This document shows, piece by piece, positions 47,760 through 59,706 of a stretch of 64,000 nucleotides of DNA. A program made the position numbers and the translations under genes. Every line of letters starts with the position of its first letter. Within the stretch, counting starts at the first letter, position 1. The notes under the pieces were generated by a model. That model had not been told where the DNA came from. It saw nothing but the letters and a program-made list of their open reading frames with translations, and searched no databases. Location: contig QANY01004770.1 in NCBI GenBank assembly GCA_003255025.1, forward strand, positions 915,790 to 979,789, given 5' to 3'. This stretch comes from Datisca glomerata (lineage: Eukaryota > Streptophyta > Magnoliopsida > Cucurbitales > Datiscaceae).

Positions 47760-48424
47760 TTTGGCCAGAGGTAGAAAGACTATCTGCAATTGACTTCATC
47801 TTGAGGAAGTAGTCATTGACACTCATTGCTCCCTTTTTAATTGTCTGTAACTAAAAACATAGCTGCAGTTGCGAGCTTTGGACTGAGATGTAAAGGTCTA
47901 TTCAAGGGTGTTCCAGACTTTATGTGAGTTGACGCAACACACCACATGGTAAAACATCGCCTCACATAAATGTTGATCAGTTCTTCTCCACATTATATAT
48001 GAGAGTAACCAACTCATTAAATGCTTATCAGTTCTTCTCCACATTACATACTCAGGACTTAGAATGAAGGTAAATTGTTGAAGTCTAGATGCTTCACTGT
48101 GGGCAGGATTGAGAATGAATTCATCAGGGGTTGGAAGCAAGCCAAAAAGGTAAGTTTCAAGATCATAGGCTCTAACAATGTACAATATCTAAGATTTTCA
48201 GAATACACAATTGTTCCTATCTAAACCAATTGGCACTGTTATCATGTTATTGGAAATGATATTTGGGAAGGTGGGAATCAAAACAGGAGGAAAGTTATTA
48301 ATTGGAACCTGATTGGTATTCTGGTTTGTACTTGAAGTAACATTCTTAGTGGCAACTTCAACTGTTGTATTAATGGTGGCTAAGGAATTTGACATACTCG
48401 AGTTTCCAGAGAACGATCTGGTTA
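47760..48424 (-). pseudogene. Copia gag N-terminal part, degenerate
   Basis: Downstream of the PBS (minus strand) the frame runs to PIGLDRNNCVF, the usual KLDRSNYLLWRxQ opening of copia gag. ETYLFGLLPTPDEFI, WRRTDQHLCEAMFYHVVCCV and NSHKVWNTLE (48185-47898) follow, matching the WxxxDxxLLSWLLSS..VVGCxTSxxVWxxLE core. One segment (MWRRTDKHLMSWLL / MWRRTDQHLCEAMF) has been duplicated in tandem. A stop and a frameshift separate the blocks. The element is cut off near 47760. Confidence 0.75.
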
Positions 48425-48436
48425 CTCTTGATACCA
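48425..48436 (-). other. Primer binding site (initiator tRNA-Met type)
   Basis: On the minus strand the bases next to the LTR end read TGGTATCAAGAG, matching the TGGTATCAGAGC class of plant copia primer sites. It lies between the LTR (48440-48618) and gag. Confidence 0.7.
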
Positions 48437-48439
48437 AGT

Positions 48440-48618
48440 TGAATTTAAGACAGATTTCAAATAAGATTTTCCTCACTATATTATTCAATCAGTAAGATTA
48501 CAAAGATGAGCTATGCTTATATATCTAATAGGAAAGGCTATAACAAGAAATCTACAGCCGTACAAAAAAGAATAATATCGTTGAAAGATAGAGAAAAAAG
48601 AATCTTGATATTGTTACA
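48440..48618 (-). repeat. Short copia 5' LTR, 179 bp
   Basis: On the minus strand it starts TGTAACAATATC and ends AAATTCA, three bases before the PBS. It contains TTAGATATATAAGC, a plausible TATA region. The partner LTR is missing, since the element is truncated downstream of gag. Confidence 0.65.
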
Positions 48619-49989
48619 CAATGATTGTAAATGAGAAGGACGACGTGGAGAGCGACCATTCGCCTTTGTTCATCCATGTTTTGGTGATAAGAAGAAGTGG
48701 CCATTGTAATACTGCTAATAGACAGGCTATTGAAGAATCGTATATAAGAGGTAATAATACATTACATGTTATCAATAGCATTATTGATTTCTACCTATGC
48801 ATTTATTTTGTGATTATATATTGTAATGATTGTTCACATGGTACGTTAAATTCATAATTTTTTATTAACAGTACACTAATTTCAAGGTATTGTAATACAA
48901 AAGGTGTTAAAACGGTTTTAGCCCTTAGTTGTTTGCCCTTGATGCAACTTGTTATTGTTTGGCCGTTACATGTTAAAGCATCACAAACTATCCGGGAGGC
49001 TCAAAGAGCTAAAAATGAGATAGTTAGCAATTATTGAATTTTTTAGTTATTCATGCATGATCACTTGATGTTAGTTTTCATATATTTGTTCTTTATTTGT
49101 AGCCTTGCAATTTAATGCTACTCAGAAGAAGAGACGCTTCAAACATTTAGAAAAGTGATCAATTATGTTTAGAATATTAAATTGGAGCATGAAACTTGTC
49201 ATTAAATTTTTGTGCTACTATATTGTTTATGTTAGTAGCCTTCAGTATGAGATAACTTTTTGTGCAGACTACTATTTTATGTTATAGCTCAAAATCAACA
49301 TTTTATGCGGATAATATTCCCACCATGTTGGGGCACAAAATTTGAATACGCATTTTAATGGCATATTAATGTAGAGTATTATTCTCACTGTTTGCAGCAT
49401 GAAAGATAAGCATTCCTATTGTACATAAATGTACAAAGATGGCTCACGGATTGGAATACTAAATCCATCGGCTAGATGAGATATCCTTGAGATGAGTACA
49501 ATTTTTATGAAGCTAATGAAATCTTTTGACATGAGCATAAGAGTCAATACTCAATTGATTATGAAACTCTGATGAAAATATAAATTGTTGTATGTGAGAG
49601 ATTCATTCTTGTGGGAGAGATTAGCAAATTCACTACAACAATTAAAATTCTTGTGGGAGAGATTTATTCTTCTAATTTGTTTGTGTTGTTTAGCTTAGCT
49701 ACAGATGGTCAAGCTAAGATAAAGTTATTTGCCTATATATTTGAAAATATGAAATGCACATTCGCCTGGATATTTGAAAATATGAGGAAACTATAATGAA
49801 ATATTGAGTTAATTTTGAATTATTTGATGTTAAAAAATATTGTTAATATTCTGATTAAGGGGGCTTGCTGGAGAAGCTAGTAAATTATAGATTGAGGGGA
49901 TTGAGCTAGAAGTCTATAATTTAAATTAATAGTGATGACAACCCAACATATGTGATTGAATATCTCAAAGTACATGAGTAATGTACATG
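48619..49989. other. No gene recognised
   Basis: AT-rich. The phrase TTCTTGTGGGAGAGATT occurs twice in full within 49600-49670 (and nearly again just before). No protein motif on either strand. Confidence 0.5.
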
Positions 49990-50420
49990 ACTTCTCACCA
50001 AATACGTACAATTTATATACTTCCAATCAAATACATAATGTACATGAGTTCATCAATATATGTATTAGAGTTCATCAAATACGCAATTGCGTACTGAGGT
50101 TCACGAAATACGTAATGTGGTTCATCAAATAAGTATAAATTAATAATTTTTAGAGGGGTTCATCAAATATGTATTAGGATTCACCAATTGCGTATTGGGT
50201 CCACCAAATATGTACAAAGTCATTTTTGATGAACCCCTCCAAGAATTATTAATTTTTTACATATTTGGCTGAACTTCACTATGTATTTGGTGAACCCAAT
50301 ACATATTTGGTGAACCATTCTAAAAATTATTAATTTGTACGTATCTGGTGAAGTGCAGTACATATTTGGTGAACCTCTATTTTTTTTTTTAATTTTTGAT
50401 GACCCTTTCAAGACCTTTGT
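49990..50420. repeat. TTTGGTGAACCCC array with direction switch
   Basis: Units point left in 50020-50220 (TTCATCAAATACG, TTCACCAATTGCG) and right in 50220-50420 (TATTTGGTGAACCC), with the same CTAAAAATTATTAATTTGTA separators as at 16180-17435. Confidence 0.88.
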
Positions 50421-51229
50421 ACCCCACTACGAAATTATCATTTTACATTAATATGTATTTGTAATTTTTGGAGAACCCCATAAAATTATCATTTTATACA
50501 CTATTATGTCTTATCGATTCATATGCCGCACGTTAATATGTATGTCACACGATCATATATAAATTATTCAAATTTATGAAATATGTTGTTGTGCTTTTGT
50601 GACAAGTATTAAAAAAGATAAATTTTTACCATGTATAATTATAGGTCGTGATGTAGTTGGTAAATCCTATTTATCGGTTTGACGAACACATATAACCCCC
50701 GATGTTAGTTTAACCGTTTATTTTATAATTATTACCCCATAAGATCATATCCTTGATTATGTTGTTGTGATTTAATAACAAATATGGAGCAAAAGAATTT
50801 TTCACTATTTAACGAAAATATATAACCCCTAAGGGTGGAGGTGAACACCTTTAGAAGGCTCGTTCTCTAAATGCAAACATTAACCAAATTAAAAAAAAAA
50901 CATATTTCTCATATTTGTATATTGCATTTAGGTGAATCGCCATCACCACATGGCTAAAAGCCATCACCAAATGGCGAAATGCCACCACCACATGGTGAAA
51001 CGCCGTCTGTTCATGGCGTTTAGAGCCTGCTGATGGAATTGGCTCCCAAACGCCATCTTCTCAGTGGCGTTTGGGACCCAAATGGCACCCTCTTAGTGGT
51101 TAAGCGCTATTTTTTGTGTACACTATACCGGCGGTTTCTCTAACCTATACATGCGATTTGTGCAACCTATATCAATGGTTTTGCCCCTATATCGACGATT
51201 TTTGCCCCTATACCGGTGGGTTCTAGTGA

Positions 51230-52205
51230 TTTTTCCAACTATAATGTCTATTGCGACGGTTTAATGTCTATTGTGGCCATTTCGGTTTAAAAAAACTGAA
51301 CATTTCAGATATTTTGGTGTTCTGGTATTCCATTTTGGAAAGAAATTTCGGACATATAAAAATAATATTATAAAATTTATTTTATAACAAAAAGCGAATC
51401 ATGACTTATGAAAACAAGATACACATAAGTCTCATTAACAACTTATCTATTTTGAGCACTCATAGTTTATTCCAAGCATTTCAATTTATTTAAAAGCATG
51501 AGCGTAATCTTTCACGTGAAAAAATAACAAATCTGTATACAAGTAACCTAATTAATCTAAAAAATCACTTACTTAATCTAAAAATAATCACTCATTTACT
51601 TAAATTTATAATATAAACAAATCGTACATTTAATCTAAATAAGTTACTTATTCTAAAAAATAATTATAGAAGAAAAATTAGCTCTGTTAAATTAAGAAAT
51701 TATTATTGAACATAAATGAAGTAAAAATATAGAATGCAAATGATGAGATTCAAACCTAGAAGGGGAAAGTTTGATTCTAAAACTTATAACCACATGGGTT
51801 GTCGCATTGTTATTATAAATTGTTGTTTCCATTTATATTTAGTACAATTTAAAAAATAAGAGCATGTTTTTGCCCATTTGCCATTTCGCCCACTCCGACT
51901 GAAATGTTCCATTCCGACCGGAATGTTCCGTTCCGACAAGAATTGACCAGATTTTAGGACAGAATTTTACCACCCCCGATTCCGTTCCGTTTTTGTCCGG
52001 GAATCGGAACATTCCAGCCATTCCATCAAAAACGGAACGGAATTGACAACTATGGTTTTAATGTCTATGGCGACCATTTTAGTGTCTATACCAGCGATCT
52101 TAATGTCTATTGTTGCGGTTATAGTGTCTATAGCGACAATTTTAGTGTCAATATTGGCAGTTTTAGTATTTATTGCGGTGAGTCTAGTGTCGTTAGTGGT
52201 AGTGT
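51230..52205 (+). repeat. ~27-30 bp minisatellite split by an insertion
   Basis: Units such as TTTTAGTGTCTATAGCGACA or TTTAATGTCTATTGCGACGG occur at about 51230-51295 and again at 52055-52205. The 760 bp between them is the hAT-like insert listed separately. The hydrophobic + frame over the second part (MATILVSIPAILMSIVAV) is a repeat peptide. Confidence 0.8.
51295..52053. mobile_element. hAT-like insertion within the small MULE
   Basis: Right side, in reverse complement: ATAGTTGTCAATTCCGTTCC, followed by repeated TTCCGTTCCG/TCGGAATG motifs. Such a GTTGTCAATTCCGTTCC opening is seen on many plant non-autonomous hAT elements. It splits the 27-30 bp minisatellite. GGTTTAA and GGTTTTAA at the two junctions may be the decayed target duplication. 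The left terminus is not clear. Confidence 0.5.
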
Positions 52206-52560
52206 TGAGGACCTGGTCCATTTCAGATGGTATATCACCATTCATGAATGGCGTTTGGGGTCCAACTGGTCCATTTTGGACCCCAAACGCCACTCATAGT
52301 GACGTTTGTCTTAGATTTAATAAAATATATTTATATACTTTTAAATTAAAACGTAAATATGTTATTTTCTAAATTCTATGGGATTATAATTTATAAAATA
52401 AAAGGTTACATTTCAAAATTTTATATTTAATTTCAAAATTTTAGTGGATACGTTCGATTTAACAGTAGAATCTGGTATTAAAGGTTATACGTGTTTGTCA
52501 AACTGATAAATATGATTTACCAGTCATCATAGCATCATGACTAAGTGTGTGAAATTGGTT

Positions 52561-52924
52561 AAATGTGTGAAAATGATTAAGTGTATGAAAATGATTAAAT
52601 TGGTTAAGTGTATAATGGTTAAGTATTTAAAAATGACTAAGTGACAAAAAAATATACATAAAAGACTCATGGCATTGGAGAGTGACCTATCAACTAAATA
52701 ATGCTTCTCATGATTTAAAGATTTAATGATTCGATAAGGTACTGTATTTTAGGCTTATAATAAACAACAAATCTCATAATCTTTAATCTATAACATATTA
52801 AAAGTAGTGTGAGGCGAGAATTTTTTTTTTTTATACTTTTACGCATCTACAATTATGTTGGGCCGGAATTCACTTGGATCTATAAAGGAGAAACACAATT
52901 TCTCATTAAAAAAAAAGACTTGAT
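52561..52924. other. Spacer with TTAAGTGT(A/G)TGAAAATGA repeats
   Basis: 52540-52650 has about six short units of the form GGTTAAGTGTATGAAAATGA. The rest is AT-rich. No gene. Confidence 0.6.
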
Positions 52925-55900
52925 AGATGGTTGGTGAGTTTTGATTGGTTTTCTTAATATGATCATGCTTTTTTATCTCATATTCCTACCACAGGATCTG
53001 ATCATGTGGTTCTTTTAAATATCGAATCAACTGTTTTCCAAACGGCGTCACATCTATGGGTATGACGAAAGATGGTTTAGTCGAGTTTGGGTGCAAGGAA
53101 GTCATTGAGAGGGTCTGGACCGAGTACACTATATTCGAGCTTATCAAGTGAAGGAAGAAAACCCCATTTGTTAATTCGAAGACTCTTGTTCATGCCCTAG
53201 AACAGGAGCTTAACAAGGCTTTCTCAGATGTCAATCTAAATTTTTCTAAGATAAAAACTCAAATTGAAGATGGCTAATGCTGAGGAAGACGCGTATTGGA
53301 GGGATAGGGCGCGAGTTCTATGGATTAAGGAGGGAGATAAAAATTCTCAGTTTTTTCACTCTAAAGTCAGATTTCGCGGGAGAAGAAACGTTATCCACGA
53401 TTTGTTTGATTCTGATTATCCATGGGTCTCGGAGATTCGTCAGTTGGGGGCTATGGCAGTTGATTATTTCTCTGAGATTTTCTGATTTGCTCAGCCGTCA
53501 TCCGAGGAATTGAATCATGCTCTCGGTCATATTGTTCCAGCTCTGACAGATCAAGATCGAGCCATGTTTGATAGTGAAGTGGGTTCTGATGAAATCTTAG
53601 CTGCTCTTAAGGACATGGACCCGTGCAAAGCTCCAAAACCGGATGGATTTACAGTTGCCTTTTTCCAACAAAATTGGGCGATAGTCAGTAACGAAATTAT
53701 TATTTTTGTTTAGAATTTTTTCTCTCATTGTGCCATGTCGCTGATCTTATCCCAAAAGTTGAAAATTATAGTAATTTGAGTTAGTACAGACCGATCAGCC
53801 TCTATAATGTGTTATATAAATTGATTGCTAAGATCCTCTCTAATAGACTTAGATCGGTCATTAGCAAGTTTAGCAGCCCTTCACAAAGTGCTTTTGTTCT
53901 GGGGAGACAAATCATTGACAATATCCTAATTACACATGAGATTATGCATTCTTTCCTCACTCATAAAATAGGAAGAAATTATGATGTTGCAAAAAAAATT
54001 GACATGTCTAAGGCTTGTGATCGTGTTGAATGGAATTTTGTTGTGAGAGCAATGAGCAGTCTTGGTTTCTTTGAAATTTGATGCCAAAAGATTGGAGCTT
54101 GTATTACATCTGTTTCTTTTCATGTGATGAATAATGGTCGTCAGAGTTATAACTTTAGGCCAACTAGAGGTATTAGACGGGGAGATCCTCTTTCTCCCTA
54201 TTTTTTACTTGTGTGTGCTGAAATTCTATCTTCGATCCTCACTTTCCATGCGCGAACAAAGGAAATAACGGGGTTACATTTTCATCCGGAAGGTCCTGCG
54301 ATATCCCACATTTTCTTTGGTTGTGATTCGTTATAGGAGTGAATCTGGAATTATTATGAAAGCTTTAAAGGATTATGGCAAGGCGTCGGGCCAAGTGGTT
54401 AATTCTTATAAGAGCCTTATTGTTTTTAGTGCTAATACTCGTAGTGGCCTTAAGAACAATTTGGCTGATTTTCTGGGTTTCAATGTTGCCAAATTTTTGA
54501 ATAAATATCAAGGAGTTTAATATGATTTTGGTCTTAACAAGAGTCAAATTTTTAACAATATATATGACAGTTATTTCAAGAATTTCTGGTTGGTCAACGT
54601 TTCCTTTCTCAAGCTGGTAGAGAAGTTTTAGTTAAGGTAGTGGCTTTTGTGATGCCTAATTATGCTATGTCTTGTTTGGAGATTTTCCTCTCTCTATTTG
54701 CTGAAAAGTCTGTAGTAAAGGCTGATTTTTTGTGGAATAGTTCTCCTTAAGAAAGGAATTCATTGGGGTGCTTGGACTAATTTTCATAAACCAAAGTCTA
54801 AAGGTGGTATCGGTTTTAATGATCTGGAGGCTTTCAATCAGGCTTTGTTAGCCAAACGATGTTGGAGGATTTTTAAAAATCCTTCATTAATGTTGCATGA
54901 GGTGTTAAAAGGTAAATATTTTCGTAATTTTGATTTCGTGAATCCTAAGTTAAGAAGTCGTCATTCTTGGGCTTGGAGGGGTATTTTGGAGGGTACAGAG
55001 CTTGTTTAAAGTGACATGAGATGGTTAATGGGTAATGGTGTGAGCATTAACATTTGGGAGGATCCTTGAATGCCGAGACCTTTCACTTTCAAAGTCTCTA
55101 ATCCTAGGCGTGTTCCTCTTTTTAGAGTTAGTGAGCTCCTTCTTCCAAATGGTCTGGGGTTGAATCAAAGACTTATTTATTCGATGTTTTTACCGGTTGA
55201 TGCTGAGGCAATTATGCAATTCCGATTACTAGAGTGGGTCGTGATGATGATATTATCTGGCATTTGGATAATAAGGGGTATAGACTGGTTGTTAATCTTT
55301 TCAATGAGGGGAGGTTGGGGAAGAAAAAATCATCTGGGTCGAGCAGTCTTGATGGTGATATTGATATTTGGAAGAAATTATGAAGGTTAAAATTTCCTGC
55401 TAAATTCTTGAACTTCATGTGGAGGCTTCTAAACAATTATCTGGCTTGCAACATTAATTTGACAAGATAGGAGTTGTATAAGATGAGATTTGTCCGTTAT
55501 GTGAGTTCGATGTCTTCTTGCCATTTGTTTTTTAATTGTTCCTATGCGGATTTGTATTGGTTTCATAGTAGATTTGAGATTAAATCTTCTTAACTTAGAA
55601 GAAGAATCAGTTTTGAAAAATAGAAATCAATATCAGAATTTTTTAACAGTCAGAATAATATGGAGGAATTTCTTGCCTGCTTCATCGTTCATCTTTGGTA
55701 TTTCTGGAAAGCTAGAAACAATAAATTATTTAAAGGTATTGGCTTTGATCTTAATCAGGTTACTATGCTTGTTGAGGGCAATTTTCTTAAGTTATACTGT
55801 GCTTCCCTGAATACGGTTAATCTAATTTCCTCTGAAGATGGTTCTCGTATGAATGGCCCTGATGGTTTTCATTGGACACTTTGTATTAATGCGGCAAGAT

Positions 55901-56357
55901 TATTTGACGGTAGAGATGGTATCGGCTGGGCCTTAAGGGATCCGGGAGAAGGTTTTATTTTAGTGGGTTTTAGAAATGTCAACATTTCTCTTTCGGTTAT
56001 TTCTATCAAAGCTGAGGCTATTTGATGGGGCATGGAGGAATGTTTGAAATTTCATCCCAACAGTGTCGTTCTCTACATGGATTGCCTGAATTTAGTGCAA
56101 GAAATCAAGCATATGGTTCTATTTTTTTTATATTATTAATCTTGCTGTTAATTTTGATTTTATTTCCTTTAATTTTTGCCCTAGAGATAGAAACATCCTA
56201 GCCCATACTTGTGTTAGAGAAGGCTGCTTTGTTTTGTTATGGATCCTGTTATTATGTGTAATCATTTCCTCGAGGTTATTCCTCTTGTCGAATTGTCGAA
56301 TTGAATATGATGTATCCGTATTATTTTGAGTAATGAGATTCCTTTGATAAAAAAATA
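52925..56357 (+). mobile_element. 5'-truncated L1-type LINE
   Basis: One continuous stretch of L1 ORF2 text on the + strand. It starts inside the endonuclease (…GSDHVVLLNIES) and ends with a short A run (56349-56355). The missing 5' end is usual for LINEs that stopped reverse transcription early. No clear target duplication was found. The AATAAT-like tail and 3' UTR differ from the LINE tail at 27014-27451, so the two are different LINE families or subfamilies. Confidence 0.88.
52950..56300 (+). pseudogene. LINE ORF2 (endonuclease end, reverse transcriptase, zinc-binding region, RNase H), degenerate
   Basis: Reading along: the endonuclease C-terminus (SDHVVLL); EEDAYWRDRARVLWIKEGDK, then NSQFFHSK at 53264; the RT start ILAALKDMDPCKAPKPDGFT; YRPISLYNVLYKLIAKILSN, SQSAFVLGRQIIDNILITHE, KIDMSKACDRVEWNFV and GIRRGDPLSPYFLLVCAEIL (53510-54240). 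Where the catalytic FADD box should be, the frame reads FFGCDSL (codons at 54319-54327), so both the Ala and one Asp are changed. VNSYKSLIVFS follows, then the late LINE region with SKGGIGFNDLEAFNQALLAK and GNGVSINIWEDPW (54780-55070). A C-terminal RNase H-like stretch ends the frame (CINAARLFDGRDGIGWALRD, 55870-55960). At least eight frame breaks are visible. Confidence 0.88.
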
Positions 56358-57906
56358 ATTATGATATTTCAAAATTAGCCTTGATAATGACGATCTCTAA
56401 TTAATTGATACAAATAACTCTCATACGTTGAACTAATTTAGTTCATATCTATCAACTTTAATATGTATATTAAGTTAAATTATTAAATATTAATATAATC
56501 TACAACATATAAACAGGAGGGAGTGTGGAAAACATTTGATGAACCAAATAGACCTCAACTTTGGCTTCTACAATTATAAATCTGTCCATGATCTAATTTC
56601 TCATTAGTTGATTGTAACTTTTTATAGAGTTTATTCATTAAAAAATTAGGTCCTTCAATTTCATTGGTTGATTATTATAGATTTTATAAATTATTATGGT
56701 AAAAACAAGAATGCTCTTTGGTTTTCTCATTTTAAAAATTCAAGGGATGCCCAAATTTTGTTCACATGTATATATCCAGCATCCTCAAATGTATGTAGTT
56801 TTTTGCTAACAAAGGTGCAAAGAATATGAGAATCACTTCATCTGAACCTACTCAGGATTAATTGAAAATTACAATCTAAACAATTAATGATTTATTTATT
56901 TTTCCTATAAATTACATTCTCTTCACCAGACAGTTGCATTATATAACTTTGCTGAATGTAAAGTATTTCTGGTAAAGAAATACCACTACTTTTTCTTTAA
57001 CAATTTTTATGTCCAAATACCAAGCATCTCCATACAACTTACATTTATTTTTATGTGTTGGATAAAAAGCTACATCAACAAAAGCAACCAGTGCTATGAT
57101 ATGAGAATTAATAGCTTTTGAAGGAGAAGGGAACTAAAGACATTCATTATCCGCAAAGGTGTAACGTGCAACTGAATTATACAAGAATAAGGACCGTTAG
57201 AGATTTTGAAGCTAATTTTACTTGATGAAGAGATATAATTTTTTTTATCCAAATATAATTAGCAATGTACTGATGATAAATTCATAATCTATTGTCTAAA
57301 GACATTATGACTTTTGTCTTTCCAAGGAGCATGATTCAGGCAACTCTATATAGTGATAGATACAATTGACAAGTTCTACAAAATACTTGAAAAAGGAATA
57401 TTTGACCTATTAAAAATTGACATCCCAGAGATCACACTATCCATGAACAGTGATATTGAAGAAATTGAAGATGAAGTTTTTACTGACATGTCATGAACCG
57501 AAATTTTTGAATTTGTTGATGTTTAAACACATGTAATATGATGCAGTTTTCAGTACATATCCTGTTTATAAATTTATTTACTTGCATATCATACTGAAAA
57601 ATTCCTTATGTTATTTTCCATAGATATTGTGCGTAGTATTATCAGTGTGACGCTAATATTCTTGATAAGAACTAGAAAAAATGAATGATAAAGAATCGAG
57701 ACATTATTTTGATGATTAGCATGTGAGTTGTTACCTCTATTTTTTCATAGATAATGTTAATAAAGCTGTAACAACTCATGCGTAATTAATTTTTCATACC
57801 TGACTAATAGTTGCGAATAGAAAATAATAAATTTTGTACAATTAGTCAGACACTTCAAAAAATAAAGAGCATCACGTATGGAAATCCCTAAAAACATTTA
57901 CTTCTT
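56358..57906. other. AT-rich spacer, no gene
   Basis: No frame above about 60 codons and no repeat recognised. The last bases are the left target duplication of the next element. Confidence 0.55.
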
Positions 57907-57917
57907 CATTAAATTTA

Positions 57918-58875
57918 GGGTTAATATCACATAACCCCCTTAATTTTGTCATAAAATCAACTTACCCCTAGACTCTATTTTCTTTTGAATTGATACTTAA
58001 ACTTTTTTCATCTATCACTTTTCCCTCATGATCGTTAAATAATGGTTAAATACTCACATACACGGCGCATGCCTATTTTTTTTTTCCAAATTTTATCAAT
58101 TTCTTCAACTTTATAAGATATATATTTCTCATGTTTTCCCATAAAAAAACCAACCACAAATTGCATCTCCCTCTTCACTAATTTAACAAAAGTTTGAAAA
58201 GAATCAACTTAACTTAATGTTATCCAAAAATCTTGTGTGTTATTTCACTGTTTTTATGCATAAAATTATTTAAAATATGTAGATATTTTGATCAACAGAA
58301 AAATATTCATTTTTTAATTGTAAGAGCATTTCTCATGTAAGACCTATTATTATATGTTATTTTTAACGGATGTATAAAATAGTTACAATATTTAATAGTA
58401 AACCAATATAACTGTCATATCATATTCTTCAACAAAATAGTTACAATATTTATCAACAAAATAGTTGAATAATTATCATATCCACCTGTCATAACATATC
58501 AGTCAACAAAATCAAAAGCATATTTCATGGTAGGAACAATGTTATATACACCTAAATTTCAGTTGAACCCAAAATTTCGAGTTCAGGGGGTAAAGTGAAG
58601 GATGAAGAAAGTTTAAGTACCAATTCAGAATAAAAAATAGTTTAGGGGGTAAATTAATTTTAGGACAAAATTCAGGGGGTCCTATGATATTAACTCAAAA
58701 AATTGGTAGGAATCATGTGCAATACACGTAATCAATTAAATATCGTTAAACCTGAAATTTCGGTTCAGGGAATAAAGTGATGAATGAAAAAAGTTTAAGT
58801 ACCAATATAAAAAAAATAATTTAGGAGGATAAATTGATTTTGAGACAAAATTCAAAAAAGTCAGATAATATTATC
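57918..58875. mobile_element. Compact TIR element (MULE-like), 958 bp, 11-bp TSD
   Basis: CATTAAATTTA lies on both sides (57907-57917 and 58876-58886), an 11-bp target duplication, slightly above the 8-10 bp usual for Mutator-like elements. Left TIR: GGGTTAATATCACATAACCC, then TTAATTTTGTCATAAAATCA, continuing for about 150 bp. The right end in reverse complement carries the same order (ATAATATTATCTGAC.., TGAATTTTGTCTCAAAATCA). A second, better-preserved copy of the right TIR lies inside at 58560-58695. No coding frame. Confidence 0.85.
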
Positions 58876-58886
58876 CATTAAATTTA

Positions 58887-59706
58887 TACATCTTTTCGGG
58901 TTTCGTTTACCGAACTTCTTTAACTATATCACATTGCTAAATACCAATTATTAAATGCATTAAGATTTAATCGAAATTTCTTTTATGACACATGTAAATT
59001 TCAGATATATATTTTTTGCCTACCCTGGAAGTTCAACGAATCTACAATTACATTGTTCATCTTCTTAGTAGATACACACATCAGTCATCACCTTGGAGAA
59101 AAAAATACCTTCATTCCAAATCTTTGAACCGTCAAATATCAATACTTGCATGTTCCATCCTTCTCTCTGAAATAGAAGGGAGGCAACAAAAAAGATATCA
59201 AATTCTCTATGAAACATTCTTAAAACGCTTCATAGTTTTGCATAATATTTTTTTACTTCTTTAACAATTTTTTGTCTTCGATTAATTTCAAGACTAGAGT
59301 AGATTCACATCAAACTTAATTACATAATTTGGAAATGACAAATACTAATTTTTTCTACGTTATTTTTTCCTTAGTTATATACCGAATAGTCCATGGAAGA
59401 AATCTAAAAAAATAATAACTTAAGAAAATTAGTACTCGAAACACAAAAACAGAACCCATAATAGATATATTTCTCATGGAATCAAGAAGAAAGCATCTAA
59501 CCACTATCTGACCTATTTCCTTTGCTCAAAGTGTTACTCCAACTACATTTGGTCATCTAAGTCACTGGAACAATTTCCCCCTTTTTAGTTTTAGAGGAAA
59601 TTGTTGATGTGGTGACTACCATACATCCATAGTTAGACCACATTTTCCCTCACTATCTCGCATAAAAGATATTAGTAGGAGTAGGGGAATAAATAGACCC
59701 AACTAT
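58887..59706. other. No gene recognised
   Basis: AT-rich. The + frame at 59016-59264 (82 codons) has no recognisable motif and may be chance. Confidence 0.45.

Larger units (their letters stand above)
49990..52560. mobile_element. Small non-autonomous MULE related to the 5-17 kb element
   Basis: An array of TTTGGTGAACCCC units (49990-50420) is followed by the end module at 50590-50740. Its inverted partner lies at 52400-52545 (GGTAAATC.TATTTATC.GTTTG, then ACGAACACATATAACC on the left; the complement on the right). The interior holds GCGTTTGGGACCC motifs and a TGTCTAT(T/A)GCGAC minisatellite but no transposase gene. All end parts match the large MULE at 15520-17435. Exact termini and a target duplication could not be fixed. 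A partial second copy of the end module (about 50760-50832) sits just inside the left end. Confidence 0.75.

Noticed and set aside
52043..52372. A 109-codon membrane protein with Ile/Val repeats
   Set aside because: The frame is produced by a 27-30 bp minisatellite; the peptide period equals the DNA period.
59016..59264. An 82-codon plus-strand frame
   Set aside because: Open but without recognisable motif or regulatory context; consistent with chance in AT-rich DNA.
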